The notes below the pieces were generated by a model. It saw only the letters and a program-made list of their open reading frames with translations. It was not told where the DNA came from and searched no databases. The position numbers and the translations under genes were made by a program. A stretch of DNA of 64,000 nucleotides from Oscillospiraceae bacterium (GTDB taxonomy: Bacteria; Bacillota; Clostridia; Saccharofermentanales; Saccharofermentanaceae): assembly GCA_015069205.1 (NCBI GenBank), contig SVIZ01000001.1:103057-167056 (forward strand), read 5' to 3'. Shown here in pieces: positions 50,249 through 59,446 of the stretch (within the stretch, counting starts at the first letter, position 1; each line of letters starts with the position of its first letter).

Positions 50249-51431
50249 TGATATTCTCCCCTCTGTAACGTGCGATGGCGGCACAATCCTTGTCGCCTCT
50301 TCCGGAGATCGTGATCACCATGATCTTGTCCTTGGAAAGCGTAGGAGCAAGCTTCATTGCATGTGCAACTGCATGTGCCGACTCGATAGCGGGAATGATT
50401 CCTTCTGTTCTTGACAGATACTCAAAGGCATTTACAGCCTCATCATCAGTGACAGCGACATACTGTGCTCTGCCGGTATCGTGGAGATTAGCATGTTCAG
50501 GACCGATGCCGGGATAATCGAGGCCTGCGGAAATGGAATATACCGGAGCTATCTGGCCGTATTCATCCTGGCAGAAATAAGACTTCATGCCGTGGAAGAT
50601 TCCGAGCTTACCCGTGTTGATCGTAGCTGCTGTCTCAAAAGTATCAATGCCTCTTCCTGCAGCTTCACAGCCGATAAGGTTAACGCTCTTATCGCCGATG
50701 TAGTGATAGAAAGAACCGATGGCATTTGAACCGCCGCCGCAGCAGGCAAGAACATAATCAGGAAGGCGGCCTTCCTTCTCCATTATCTGTGCCTTTGACT
50801 CGCGTGAGATAACAGCCTGGAAATCCCTTACGATCGTCGGGAAAGGATGAGGACCCATTACAGAACCTAAGCAGTAATGTGTATCATCGATCCTTGTAGT
50901 CCATTCACGCATGCATTCTGATACCGCATCCTTAAGAGTTGCAGTACCTGAAGTAACGGGTACAACGTCTGCACCCAGAAGCTTCATTCTGTATACGTTC
51001 AGTGCCTGACGCTCTGTGTCGACCTTGCCCATGAAGACAACGCATTCCATGCCGAAAAGTGCTGCGGCAGTAGCAGTTGCTACACCGTGCTGGCCTGCGC
51101 CTGTCTCTGCGATGAGTCTTGTCTTGCCCATTTTCTTTGCAAGAAGAGCCTGACCGAGAACGTTGTTGATCTTGTGTGAACCTGTGTGGTTCAGATCTTC
51201 ACGCTTAAGATAGATCTTTGCGCCTCCGAGATCTTTGGTCATCTTCTCAGCATAGTAAAGATTGGACGGACGTCCCGCATAGTCGTTTAACAATTCCGTG
51301 AGTTCCTTATTGAACTCAGGATCATTCTTATAGTGGTTATAAGCTTCTTCAAGCTCGATTACCGCATTCATCAGAGTCTCGGGGATATACTGTCCTCCGT
51401 GTATTCCGAATCTTCCCTTTGAATCAGGCAT
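50241..51431 (-). CDS. trpB: Tryptophan synthase beta subunit
   Basis: ATG 51431 follows GGAGGTAAGT; upstream in-frame codons lie within trpF. The 396-residue PLP enzyme joins indole and serine. The PLP lysine is in [10 protein letters not shown] (about residue 85), the phosphate-binding Gly-rich stretch is CGGGSNAIG, and [16 protein letters not shown] opens the protein. It is the TrpB1 type normally found with TrpA. It overlaps both neighbours by 8 bases. Confidence 0.97.
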   Translation of the reverse strand: MPDSKGRFGIHGGQYIPETLMNAVIELEEAYNHYKNDPEFNKELTELLNDYAGRPSNLYYAEKMTKDLGGAKIYLKREDLNHTGSHKINNVLGQALLAKKMGKTRLIAETGAGQHGVATATAAALFGMECVVFMGKVDTERQALNVYRMKLLGADVVPVTSGTATLKDAVSECMREWTTRIDDTHYCLGSVMGPHPFPTIVRDFQAVISRESKAQIMEKEGRLPDYVLACCGGGSNAIGSFYHYIGDKSVNLIGCEAAGRGIDTFETAATINTGKLGIFHGMKSYFCQDEYGQIAPVYSISAGLDYPGIGPEHANLHDTGRAQYVAVTDDEAVNAFEYLSRTEGIIPAIESAHAVAHAMKLAPTLSKDKIMVITISGRGDKDCAAIARYRGENINE

Positions 51432-52041
51432 ACTTACCTCCATACTTAACTGCATTTATAAACATTTCTATTTTTTCTTCATCCTTGACGCCGTCCGTCT
51501 CAACTCCTGAACTCACATCGACTGCAAACGGTTCAAGCAATCTTATCGCTTCTCCGACAGTATCAGGGTCGAGTCCTCCGGCGAGAAAATAATCCCTCTT
51601 GAAATCTTTTAAGATGCTCCAGTCAAACTTCTTTCCGGATCCTGCTCCCGAATCGATCATGACATAATCGGCTGATGAGTGCAGTGCTTTCTCGAGGGCA
51701 GCATCCTCACCGGCTTTAAAAGCCTTGATTACGGGACGGTCCAAAGTACGCTTAACATATTCAACGTATTCTTCAGACTCATGTCCGTGAAGCTGGATTA
51801 TCTCGACTCCGCTTATTCTTGCAGCAGAAATGACATTGTCGAGCGGTTCATCCAAAAAAACTCCAACAGGTTTTATATCAGACCTTAAGAATTCTATCAA
51901 CTCACCGGCTTTGTAGGGATCTACATATCTTTTGGATTTTTTGAAGAAAACAAAACCTGCATAATCGGCACCGTGTCTGTTGACGGCAATGACGTCTTCA
52001 AGTCTGGATAATCCGCAGATCTTAAGCTCTGTTCCAAACAT
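51424..52041 (-). CDS. trpF: Phosphoribosylanthranilate isomerase
   Basis: The start is ATG 52041, which shares one base with the trpC stop (TGATG); GAGG lies about 9 bases upstream. The 205-residue TIM barrel converts N-(5-phosphoribosyl)anthranilate to the ribulose form. Blocks: KICGL with the catalytic Cys, [14 protein letters not shown] and the phosphate-binding LAGGLDP, plus [13 protein letters not shown]. It is between trpC and trpB in a tightly packed operon. Confidence 0.95.
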   Translation of the reverse strand: MFGTELKICGLSRLEDVIAVNRHGADYAGFVFFKKSKRYVDPYKAGELIEFLRSDIKPVGVFLDEPLDNVISAARISGVEIIQLHGHESEEYVEYVKRTLDRPVIKAFKAGEDAALEKALHSSADYVMIDSGAGSGKKFDWSILKDFKRDYFLAGGLDPDTVGEAIRLLEPFAVDVSSGVETDGVKDEEKIEMFINAVKYGGKYA

Positions 52042-52826
52042 CACGATATTCCTCTCAGATCATTCAAGAATTTTGTTTTATCTTCAGCTCTCATCATTGA
52101 TTCTCCGATGAGTACCGCATCAACCTTTTCCTTTTCGAGAAGCACGATATCTTCTCTTGTCTTAACTCCGCTCTCGGCGATGAACACTGCCTGGTCTCCG
52201 ATATATTCCCTGAGCCTTAAGCAATTGGACGGATCTACGGTGAAATCCCTTAAGTTACGGTTGTTAACGCCTATGACTCTTGCGCCTTCACCAAGGGCCA
52301 TATCGCACTCATTCTTATCATGCGCTTCGACCAGTGCCGTAAGTTCCAGTTCATCACACAGTCTTATGTATTTTCCGAGCGTTGAAGAATCAAGAAGGGA
52401 GCAGATAAGAAGTATTGCGGAAGCTCCTTTTGCACGCGCTTCGTAGATCATGTACTCATCAACGGTAAAGTCTTTTCTTAAGACCGGAATACTTACTTCA
52501 GAAGCGATGTCTTCAAGATAATCAAGAGAACCCATAAACCACTTGGGTTCGGTAAGACATGAGATGCAAGAAGCACCTGCTTTTTCGTAAGATCTTGCAA
52601 TCTCAAGATACGGGAAATCTTCGGCGATTATTCCCTTTGAAGGAGATGCCTTTTTGCATTCGCAGATATAACTCATTCCTTCTTCCCGGAGTTTTTTCTC
52701 AAAAGCGAAATCAGTTCCGGAGGCAGCAAATGCCTGATCCATTACTTTTGAAAGCGATACCTCGAGTTTCTTATCGAGATATATCTTTCTGTTGTTATCT
52801 GCAATCTGTTCCAGAATGTCTGCCAT
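52041..52826 (-). CDS. trpC: Indole-3-glycerol phosphate synthase
   Basis: The 261-residue TIM barrel closes the indole ring. Family blocks are FICECKKASPSKG-like (YICECKKASPSKGII, with the catalytic Lys), SCLTEPKWFMGS, PVLRKDFTVD and AESGVKTREDI. AGGGGAATCTC precedes the start. It is encoded 23 bases after trpD. A separate trpF follows, so this is the monofunctional form. Confidence 0.96.
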   Translation of the reverse strand: MADILEQIADNNRKIYLDKKLEVSLSKVMDQAFAASGTDFAFEKKLREEGMSYICECKKASPSKGIIAEDFPYLEIARSYEKAGASCISCLTEPKWFMGSLDYLEDIASEVSIPVLRKDFTVDEYMIYEARAKGASAILLICSLLDSSTLGKYIRLCDELELTALVEAHDKNECDMALGEGARVIGVNNRNLRDFTVDPSNCLRLREYIGDQAVFIAESGVKTREDIVLLEKEKVDAVLIGESMMRAEDKTKFLNDLRGIS

Positions 52827-52849
52827 GAGATTCCCCTAACTTGATCTGC

Positions 52850-53875
52850 TTACTTATTTGATTCTTCAATAAACTTGTCGAGCGCTTCCAAAGCTTTACC
52901 ACTCTCAATGAGATTCTTGGCCTGGCCTACGCCCTCTTCGATCGTCTTTGCCTTGCCTGCTGCGTAGATTGCAGCACCTGCGTTCATGCATACGACGCTC
53001 TTTCTTACGTCAGTGATCTTTCCTTCGAGAATGCCTCTTGTAATCTGTGCATTCTCTTCAGGAGTACCGCCGACGATATCTTCCTTTGATCCTCTCTTAA
53101 ATCCGAAGTTCTCAGGCTTGATCTCATAAGTCGTGATGGTTCCGTCTTCCTTAAGTTCAGCAACGAATGTCTCTGAAGATACGGAGATCTCATCAAGTTT
53201 ATCCTCACCATATACAACGAGTGCACGCTTTGCTCCCAATGACTTCAATACATGTGCAATGGGCTCGGCAAGATACTGGTCATATACACCCAAAAGATAG
53301 AAATCAGGTGTGGCAGGGTTTGTCAAAGGTCCCAAGATATTAAATACGGTTCTGAATCCCAATTCCTTACGGATAGGTCCTACATACTTCATGGATGTGT
53401 GATACTTCTGTGCAAAGAAGAAACAGAAGCCTACATTCTTAAGAAGCTCAACGCACTTCTCGGGTTCAAGATTGATGTTTGCGCCCAAAGCTTCGAGGCA
53501 GTCAGCTGTACCTGACTTGGATGAAGCAGCTCTGTTGCCGTGCTTTGCGATCTTGATGCCTGCAGATGCTGCAACGAAAGCAGATGTTGTTGAGATGTTA
53601 AAGCTTCCTGCTCTGTCTCCGCCTGTTCCTACGATCTCAAGGACTTCCATGCCCTGCTTATCAACCTTCAATGCGTGCTCACGCATTGCTGCAGCGCAGC
53701 CCGTGATCTCATCGATGGTCTCAAACCTTGCGCTCTTTGTGGACAAAGCTGCGAGGAATGCAGCGTTCTGGGTGGATGTAGACATACCGCCCATGATCTC
53801 GTTCATTGTCTCATACGCCTCTTCGTAAGTAAGGTCTTCCTTGTTTACGATCTTTTCGATTGCCGCCTTAATCAT
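52850..53875 (-). CDS. trpD: Anthranilate phosphoribosyltransferase
   Basis: The 341-residue enzyme attaches phosphoribose to anthranilate. The PRPP-binding [19 protein letters not shown] (about 83-101), [21 protein letters not shown] and [14 protein letters not shown] are intact. It is the first gene after the T-box leader, with AAGGAG upstream. No trpE or trpG precedes it, so anthranilate synthase must be encoded elsewhere or the cell uses supplied anthranilate. Confidence 0.96.
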   Translation of the reverse strand: MIKAAIEKIVNKEDLTYEEAYETMNEIMGGMSTSTQNAAFLAALSTKSARFETIDEITGCAAAMREHALKVDKQGMEVLEIVGTGGDRAGSFNISTTSAFVAASAGIKIAKHGNRAASSKSGTADCLEALGANINLEPEKCVELLKNVGFCFFFAQKYHTSMKYVGPIRKELGFRTVFNILGPLTNPATPDFYLLGVYDQYLAEPIAHVLKSLGAKRALVVYGEDKLDEISVSSETFVAELKEDGTITTYEIKPENFGFKRGSKEDIVGGTPEENAQITRGILEGKITDVRKSVVCMNAGAAIYAAGKAKTIEEGVGQAKNLIESGKALEALDKFIEESNK

Positions 53876-53912
53876 GTTCTTTTTTCTCCTTCCGGTTGGT
53901 TCTGCTGGAAAT

Positions 53913-54170
53913 AAAAAATCCCCAGCAGGAATTTAAGTGTTCCTGCCGGGGACGAATTATAGACTAATCCGCGGTGCCACCCTGGCTTTGCGTTGTTGAG
54001 ACGCCACTCATAGGATACCAACATATCCCGGACTGCTTACGCGAGTCGTACGTTGCACATTTAATGCACCCTCCGCGGTCCATTTGATAATCCGGTTCCC
54101 GCTTCACTCTCAGCATCGGAAGCTCTCTGTAGGGCCTTTTACTATCTTTATCTCCGCATCAACGGTTTGA
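53913..54170 (-). promoter_or_regulatory. Tryptophan-specific T-box leader
   Basis: On the minus strand the leader has AGAGAGC and GCTGAGAGTGAAGCGG of stem I, a specifier loop CAAATGGACC with TGG (Trp) as codon, and the T-box AGGGTGGCACCGCGG near 53968-53982, followed by a terminator: TTCCTGC-GGGGA arms at 53919-53931 and 53940-53952 with TTTTTT. Uncharged tRNA-Trp would favour the antiterminator and turn on trpDCFBA. Confidence 0.93.
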
Positions 54171-54181
54171 TTGTTATGACA

Positions 54182-54210
54182 AAAATAATACATTGTGTTC
54201 GAAAAGTCAA
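54182..54210 (-). promoter_or_regulatory. Promoter of the trp operon
   Basis: On the minus strand TTGACT (54205-54210) and TATTTT (54182-54187) are 17 bases apart, just upstream of the T-box leader. The -10 is a weak match. Confidence 0.55.
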
Positions 54211-54440
54211 CAATAAACATTTGCAAATACATAAATATATACTAATCTTAATTCAAGGAACCACATTGAAAAATCAATTACGGTTCTCTTTGAATAACTC
54301 TACAATTAATTGAACAATTTCTCTATATAAATGCTTGAATTCTATAAAACCAGATTATTGTCACATATATCATCATTACGTGTACAATATTATATTGTCT
54401 AGTAAAGTAGATTAAAGATTCTACACTATGGGGGTCGGAA
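54211..54440. other. AT-rich spacer between the trp promoter and the glycan locus
   Basis: No gene is seen. The two neighbouring genes diverge. AT content rises sharply from here to about 58.3 kb. Confidence 0.45.
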
Positions 54441-55682
54441 ATGAGCTTGAAATCAGTTATCAGCAAATGTATACCTAAAAAATTGAAAATCAATATCAAA
54501 TTGTTAATAAATAAAAGAAATGTTTCGAATAATCTAAATAAAACTAAAAGAAAGCTTAAAAATGGAGAAAAGCTTAAAGTTTTATTTATTGCTCAATTCC
54601 CGGAACTATGGAATTCTGAAAAAACTGTTTACGAACTGCTTTCTAAAGACAATAGATTCGAGATAAAGATTTTCTCTGTGCCAAAAATTAGTAACGGCGT
54701 ATTTGATAAAGAAAATGAAATGTATTCATTTCTGACAGCGAAAGGAATTCAAACAGTAAACACACACAAAAATGGCATATTTGAAAAAATTGATACAGAT
54801 ACAGATTTTGTTTTTCTGCAAAGCCCATATGATGATAAAATGCCAAAAGAGTATCGGAGTGTAAACGTAAGTAAAAATGCGCTTATTTGCTATATTCCAT
54901 ATAACAGTAGAATGACATGCGGCAAATATACAAGGATTGAGTTTAACGATAATTTTTTATGTAATTTTTACTGCATTTTTGCAGATTGTATTGAATCATT
55001 TGAATATGTATCAAATTGGATGATATCCAAGAGAAACACGGCACAGAAAAAAGTATTCAATATTGGTTATCCAAGATATGATTTAACAGTCAAATCAAAT
55101 AAGGTTTTAAAAAACAATATAACGTTTTTGTGGACTCCCAGATGGAGCTATGGAGAATCTGACAGTAGTGATAACAGCCATTTCCTTGAATACTACAATG
55201 ATCTACTGGACTTTTTTAAAAATAATAAGCATCTGTCTCTGATTATTAGACCACATCCGCTTATGTTTTCATATCTTCTTCAGGTAGGCGCACTTACCCA
55301 AGAAGATATTGATTCCATAAACACTACGGTAAACAACATGAACAATGTGCAATTTGATGATAATAAGGATTATATATCGGCGTTTAATACCAGTGATTGT
55401 TTGATAGCTGATTTAACCTCACTAATAATGGAGTATTATCCGTCAGGTAAACCTATAATATTCTGCGAAAAACATGTTGATGATCTAACAAAACAGGCGA
55501 CAGCTGTTTTCAATACACTTTATTTTGCGGATAATTCAAGTGAACTAATCAAAACCATCACCGAAATATCATTAGGAGAAGATAGTAAAATAAATAACAG
55601 ATTGTCAGTTATTAAAGAATACTACAAAGTTGAATCCTGCTCTGCTCAAAGAATTATTAATACTCTTATAGATGAATTATAA
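54441..55682 (+). CDS. CDP-glycerol glycerophosphotransferase-like enzyme
   Basis: The 413-residue protein resembles the TagF/TagB family that adds glycerol or ribitol phosphate to wall polymers: FLWTPRWSYGES, IIRPHPLMFS and DCLIADLTSLIMEYYPSGKP match the usual motifs. The amino end (1-40) is very basic and could touch the membrane surface. GGGGGTCGG precedes the start. It is the only plus-strand gene of the glycan locus and is AT-rich compared with the trp operon, suggesting acquired DNA. The acceptor is unknown. Confidence 0.75.
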   Translation: MSLKSVISKCIPKKLKINIKLLINKRNVSNNLNKTKRKLKNGEKLKVLFIAQFPELWNSEKTVYELLSKDNRFEIKIFSVPKISNGVFDKENEMYSFLTAKGIQTVNTHKNGIFEKIDTDTDFVFLQSPYDDKMPKEYRSVNVSKNALICYIPYNSRMTCGKYTRIEFNDNFLCNFYCIFADCIESFEYVSNWMISKRNTAQKKVFNIGYPRYDLTVKSNKVLKNNITFLWTPRWSYGESDSSDNSHFLEYYNDLLDFFKNNKHLSLIIRPHPLMFSYLLQVGALTQEDIDSINTTVNNMNNVQFDDNKDYISAFNTSDCLIADLTSLIMEYYPSGKPIIFCEKHVDDLTKQATAVFNTLYFADNSSELIKTITEISLGEDSKINNRLSVIKEYYKVESCSAQRIINTLIDEL

Positions 55683-55691
55683 ATCTTATCA

Positions 55692-56789
55692 TCAATACAG
55701 ATTGTAAATATCTTCAAGAGAATTTATGCCATACTCAGATAATTCCATGCATTTGGTATTTCCTGTTACTTTATAGTACCAATTCATAGTATCTTTAATA
55801 TTTGAATCATTATAATTGAGCAACTCAGCCAATTCATCAATAATAGCAAGTCCATAAGGGAAGTCAGCTGCAAAAAAACGTGAATTGAAGTCAGGTATCC
55901 ATCCATTTTCAACTTGTTTCATAGGAGAGGATAAATGGTTAAGGCTTTTGATGCTTCTTATTTTGTTCGTCAAAGCTTCTGCAGAATCACTTTCATAATG
56001 AAGTCTGAGCGATTTAACAAATCGAAGATCTATTTTATCCATTATTCTCACCATCTCTTGGAGTTCCGCATCACATGCTAAAAGAAGATTAGATGATTCA
56101 TCGGTCCATTCTCCATAAAATAACGGATTTCTATCATAAACCTTGTCTTTATAGTAGTCAGAAAAAAGAGTTTTAAGTCGGGTAGTATGTAAAATAGGAT
56201 TACTTGGCGTTAATGTTACATTTAAATAGTTAGGCAGTGATACACATGGGATATTCCATAGAAAACGCATTAATCCGCATAAATCTTCTGATTCATTCTG
56301 AGGGATAGAGGCCAAGTACAATTCAGAACGGAACCCCTCACATCTAACTCTTTTTCCATATAACTCAATTCGAGCTACAGAAGGAACACGTTGAAGACCA
56401 AATATAGTTGCACCAGCCTTCATGCAATTACGAAATGCAAACTCCGCGCCACCAGTACCGGGGACAACACCTATTTTCACACCTTTCTTAACAAATGGAA
56501 GAAGTTGATCAGCTATGTTCTTGTACATAAATGCAGGATAAGTAATAAATATAATATGACAATCAATAACAGCTTCAGACAAAACAGATGTGACTTTGTT
56601 AAGCACGCCAATCGTCTTATTCTTATTATCATCTATCATTTCAAGACTGCCATCATATAAAAATGGTTTTGAACTGAAGACGTTTACTTCATATCCTTTC
56701 GAAGCACAGACACATGCAAATTGCGTGCCGATATTTCCACCACCTATTACAGCAATTCTTGTATTGTCAGTTTTGTATCTCATTGGCAT
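55692..56789 (-). CDS. Octopine/nopaline dehydrogenase-family NAD(P) enzyme
   Basis: The start is set at ATG 56789 because AAAGG is 6 bases ahead; it shares one base with the flippase stop (TGATG). About 365 residues. A Rossmann nucleotide site AVIGGGNIGTQFA is at 13-25; the helical domain (about 190-365) includes the conserved NPILHT and DFNSRFFAADFPYGL. Opine dehydrogenases couple an amino acid and a 2-oxo acid reductively. In a glycan locus, members could make amino-acid-linked decorations, but that is inference. Confidence 0.82.
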   Translation of the reverse strand: MPMRYKTDNTRIAVIGGGNIGTQFACVCASKGYEVNVFSSKPFLYDGSLEMIDDNKNKTIGVLNKVTSVLSEAVIDCHIIFITYPAFMYKNIADQLLPFVKKGVKIGVVPGTGGAEFAFRNCMKAGATIFGLQRVPSVARIELYGKRVRCEGFRSELYLASIPQNESEDLCGLMRFLWNIPCVSLPNYLNVTLTPSNPILHTTRLKTLFSDYYKDKVYDRNPLFYGEWTDESSNLLLACDAELQEMVRIMDKIDLRFVKSLRLHYESDSAEALTNKIRSIKSLNHLSSPMKQVENGWIPDFNSRFFAADFPYGLAIIDELAELLNYNDSNIKDTMNWYYKVTGNTKCMELSEYGINSLEDIYNLY

Positions 56790-58237
56790 CACTTACCTTT
56801 ATTAGCTATTATTCTCCAAAAACCAAATAGTGTTTTTCTCTTTAAAAGAATGATTATTAAAACGACTAAAGCAACCAAAACACGAATCCAGAATAAAGGA
56901 TATAAAACAACGCCTATAAATGCACAGAACACTAAAGCAAGTAAAACCAACAATAGTTTTTTGTAATCATAGGCAGTGTCTTCAATTTTATTCTCTTTAA
57001 GCACTTTCTTCATAGCAATATAATTGGAAAAAGCAAAAATTAAATAACTAACCAACGTAGTATATGCAGCAGCAACATATCCGAAAACAGGTATAAATAC
57101 AAGATTAGAAGCTATATTAAATATAGCTGCAAACAACGATGCATAAACAAGTTTCTTCTTCTCCTCATAATAAAATTCAACATTAATAAACAGCTGAGAA
57201 AAGAATAATAACAGAAGACTAACAGCTACCGGAGGAACAACATAAACTGCTTCAGTATATGTGTTATCACCTATAATGTATATGATTTCAGGTGCAAACC
57301 AAATCACACCGCAAAGCAAGAAAGCTATAAGTATTGATATTAGAAGAGAAACACGCTTATTCTTCTCTGTCTCTTTGTTTTTAATTGTTTGATAAAACCA
57401 AGGAACATAGGAATTATTTATTGCATTTAAAACAAAGGTCAAGAGCATCGCAACAGAATATGCAACACCGTACAGAGCCGCTTTTTCACGACTGACCATG
57501 TGATCTATCATTATCCTGTCGCTTTGATTAAATATCACCTGAGAAAGATAATATGCAAGCAATGGGATATTAAACCCTAAACCATACTTCCAGTACTCTT
57601 TATTAAATATCTTTTTTCCACGTATACAGTTAATAACAAAGAATACAACACCGAAAGCAATTGTTATAAATGCATAACCGATTATTCTTGCCTCTCCCTT
57701 GTTTTCTGTGTTGGTCACAAGGAAAAAAGCTAAGATTGGAGAAGCAAACGACATAAGTAATGTTACAGCTACAACACTCTTATACTTGAATTCAAACCGT
57801 TTCTTTCCACTCCATAATAGAATAGAAGTGGAGGAAACGATCTCGGCAACCATTACACAAATCAAACTAGTCGGAAGCTCAAACAGCAGATTCCAACACT
57901 TACTAAGAGGTAAATATATCAGCAAGAAAACAACAGATAATACAAAACATATTCCTTGAACAGATGCAATATATCCATCTCTGTCATGTTCAAATTTGAC
58001 CATTGCTTTGGAAAATGAACCATAAGCCAAATTTAATGTTATAAAAATCGTAAGTATTCCTGCCCATGACTGATAAACAATATATAAGCCATATTGCTCC
58101 TCAGATAAAAGACGAGCAAAGAGAGGCATCGTAAAAAATGACAAGCAACGTTGTAAAATACTGCAAACGGCATATGCAGTAGAAACCTTAACAGTTTGAG
58201 GTATATTGTTAAACTTGTTCTTTAAGGAATTAAACAT
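56789..58237 (-). CDS. Wzx-type oligosaccharide flippase
   Basis: The 482-residue protein has 14 hydrophobic segments and the general form of the polysaccharide transporter/MATE-like superfamily, with LFARLLSEEQYGLYIVYQSW near the start (about 38-57) as typical Wzx sequence. It would flip lipid-linked sugar units across the membrane. It lacks a strong ribosome site. It is downstream of the sugar-synthesis genes on the same strand and overlaps the dehydrogenase by one base. AT-rich like its neighbours. Confidence 0.87.
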   Translation of the reverse strand: MFNSLKNKFNNIPQTVKVSTAYAVCSILQRCLSFFTMPLFARLLSEEQYGLYIVYQSWAGILTIFITLNLAYGSFSKAMVKFEHDRDGYIASVQGICFVLSVVFLLIYLPLSKCWNLLFELPTSLICVMVAEIVSSTSILLWSGKKRFEFKYKSVVAVTLLMSFASPILAFFLVTNTENKGEARIIGYAFITIAFGVVFFVINCIRGKKIFNKEYWKYGLGFNIPLLAYYLSQVIFNQSDRIMIDHMVSREKAALYGVAYSVAMLLTFVLNAINNSYVPWFYQTIKNKETEKNKRVSLLISILIAFLLCGVIWFAPEIIYIIGDNTYTEAVYVVPPVAVSLLLLFFSQLFINVEFYYEEKKKLVYASLFAAIFNIASNLVFIPVFGYVAAAYTTLVSYLIFAFSNYIAMKKVLKENKIEDTAYDYKKLLLVLLALVFCAFIGVVLYPLFWIRVLVALVVLIIILLKRKTLFGFWRIIANKGK

Positions 58238-58258
58238 ATTACAAACCCGTCAGTTATC

Positions 58259-58502
58259 TTAAGCAGTCCGCTTATATTTTTCCCACCACGGGCCACACAA
58301 AGAACAATCATCCTAATGCCTCCAAACTTTCAGGCTCCGGATATACATCATCATCCATTAACCACAGGTATCTATATCCGCGTCTCAATGCCTCTTTCAT
58401 GCCATATTGGAATCCGCCGGCGCCGACCTGTATCGGAAGATACATCTGATTTTCAGGCATCCAATAAGATTTATGTGTAGCTATAAGGATCTTAATATTC
58501 AT
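58259..58502 (-). pseudogene. Chimeric glycosyltransferase remnant
   Basis: Reading from ATG 58502: residues 1-28 (MNIKILIATHKSYWMPENQM, YLPIQVGA) match the start of DUF4422 glycosyltransferases, and residues 29-63 (GGFQYGMKEALRRGYRYLWL, MDDDVYPEPESLEAL) match an internal part of GlfT2-like family 2 enzymes that reads GGAGGF...WLMDDD. The frame stops after LEALG. In another frame the next bases read CSLCGPWWEKYKRTA and stop, which looks like a third glycosyltransferase tail. Pieces of two or three transferases have been joined by deletion, the first join within GCCGGCGG. Not functional. Confidence 0.7.
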
Positions 58503-58528
58503 ACGTCTGACAACAAACCCAATTCAAA

Positions 58529-59434
58529 CTATATATATTTCTTAAAATCATCATAATTCCTGATATAGTCTTCAGGATCATAGAAATCCGAAGCACATAC
58601 ACAAAGGACAGAATCTTTTTGGATCCATAGCATTTCTCTCCAGGTACACTCCTCAATCAAGATACCAATACTGGGATCAGACAGTTCTATTTCTTCCCTG
58701 CCGTTTTTGTTTTCGAGCAGAATCTGGATTCGGCCATAAGGACAGAACAGAATTTGCTTCAGTTTCTTATGAGCATGAAAGCCTCTTCTCACACCTTCCG
58801 GGACTTTCGAAATATAATAGATTCTCTTTATATCAAACGGAATCTCCCTGGTAGTTTCAAAGAACGACAGCTCACCGGCTTCAACAGTAGGTATGGTCTT
58901 GATGTGCAGAACTTTACAACCTGCAACGGTGTCTCTTATGTTGATCTCGTCACCTTTAAGGATCGCATACCACTTAAGATTATCTACTCCCTCATAGCGC
59001 TTCAGAACCTTGGCAGGAACATCATAAACCTCATGGAAATTATGCTTGTCATAAAACTTGACTGCCCGCTCATTCTCACGGGAAACACACCAGTATACTG
59101 CTTCAAGATCAAGTTCATTAAAGGCTTTTTTGATTATAGCTTCCATACCAAACCACGAATAACCTTTTTTCATGGCCTTGGAGCGTACCGTTATAGCAAA
59201 TTCAGCAGTACCGTCCTCAATATTTTTAAGGCTTACTGTACCCATATACTCATCTTCATCTGAAGCAATAGCCAAATGAATATTTGAATCTGAAAGAGAA
59301 GAATTAATGAATCCAATGCAATCATCAATCGTTTTGGACATAAAACCGGTGCGCAATTTACCGACAACACTTTCATCATGCATCCATTCCAGCATGAGAG
59401 GAGCATCTTCAATTCTTAATTCTCGCAAATGCAT
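58529..59434 (-). CDS. GNAT acetyltransferase fused to FdtA-like sugar ketoisomerase
   Basis: The 301-residue protein has two parts. Residues 1-155 form a GNAT N-acetyltransferase (LEWMHDESVV, GYSWFGMEAIIKKAF, CVSRENERAVKFYDKHNFHE). Residues 170-301 are a cupin of the FdtA/QdtA type (dTDP-6-deoxy-hex-4-ulose 3,4-ketoisomerase) with RRGFHAHKKLKQILF, where His220 and His222 are the expected catalytic pair. With the aminotransferase next to it this gives isomerisation, amination and N-acetylation, the route to a dTDP-3-acetamido-3,6-dideoxyhexose. AGGAAGCT precedes the start. Confidence 0.88.
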   Translation of the reverse strand: MHLRELRIEDAPLMLEWMHDESVVGKLRTGFMSKTIDDCIGFINSSLSDSNIHLAIASDEDEYMGTVSLKNIEDGTAEFAITVRSKAMKKGYSWFGMEAIIKKAFNELDLEAVYWCVSRENERAVKFYDKHNFHEVYDVPAKVLKRYEGVDNLKWYAILKGDEINIRDTVAGCKVLHIKTIPTVEAGELSFFETTREIPFDIKRIYYISKVPEGVRRGFHAHKKLKQILFCPYGRIQILLENKNGREEIELSDPSIGILIEECTWREMLWIQKDSVLCVCASDFYDPEDYIRNYDDFKKYI

Positions 59435-59446
59435 AGCTTCCTGACC

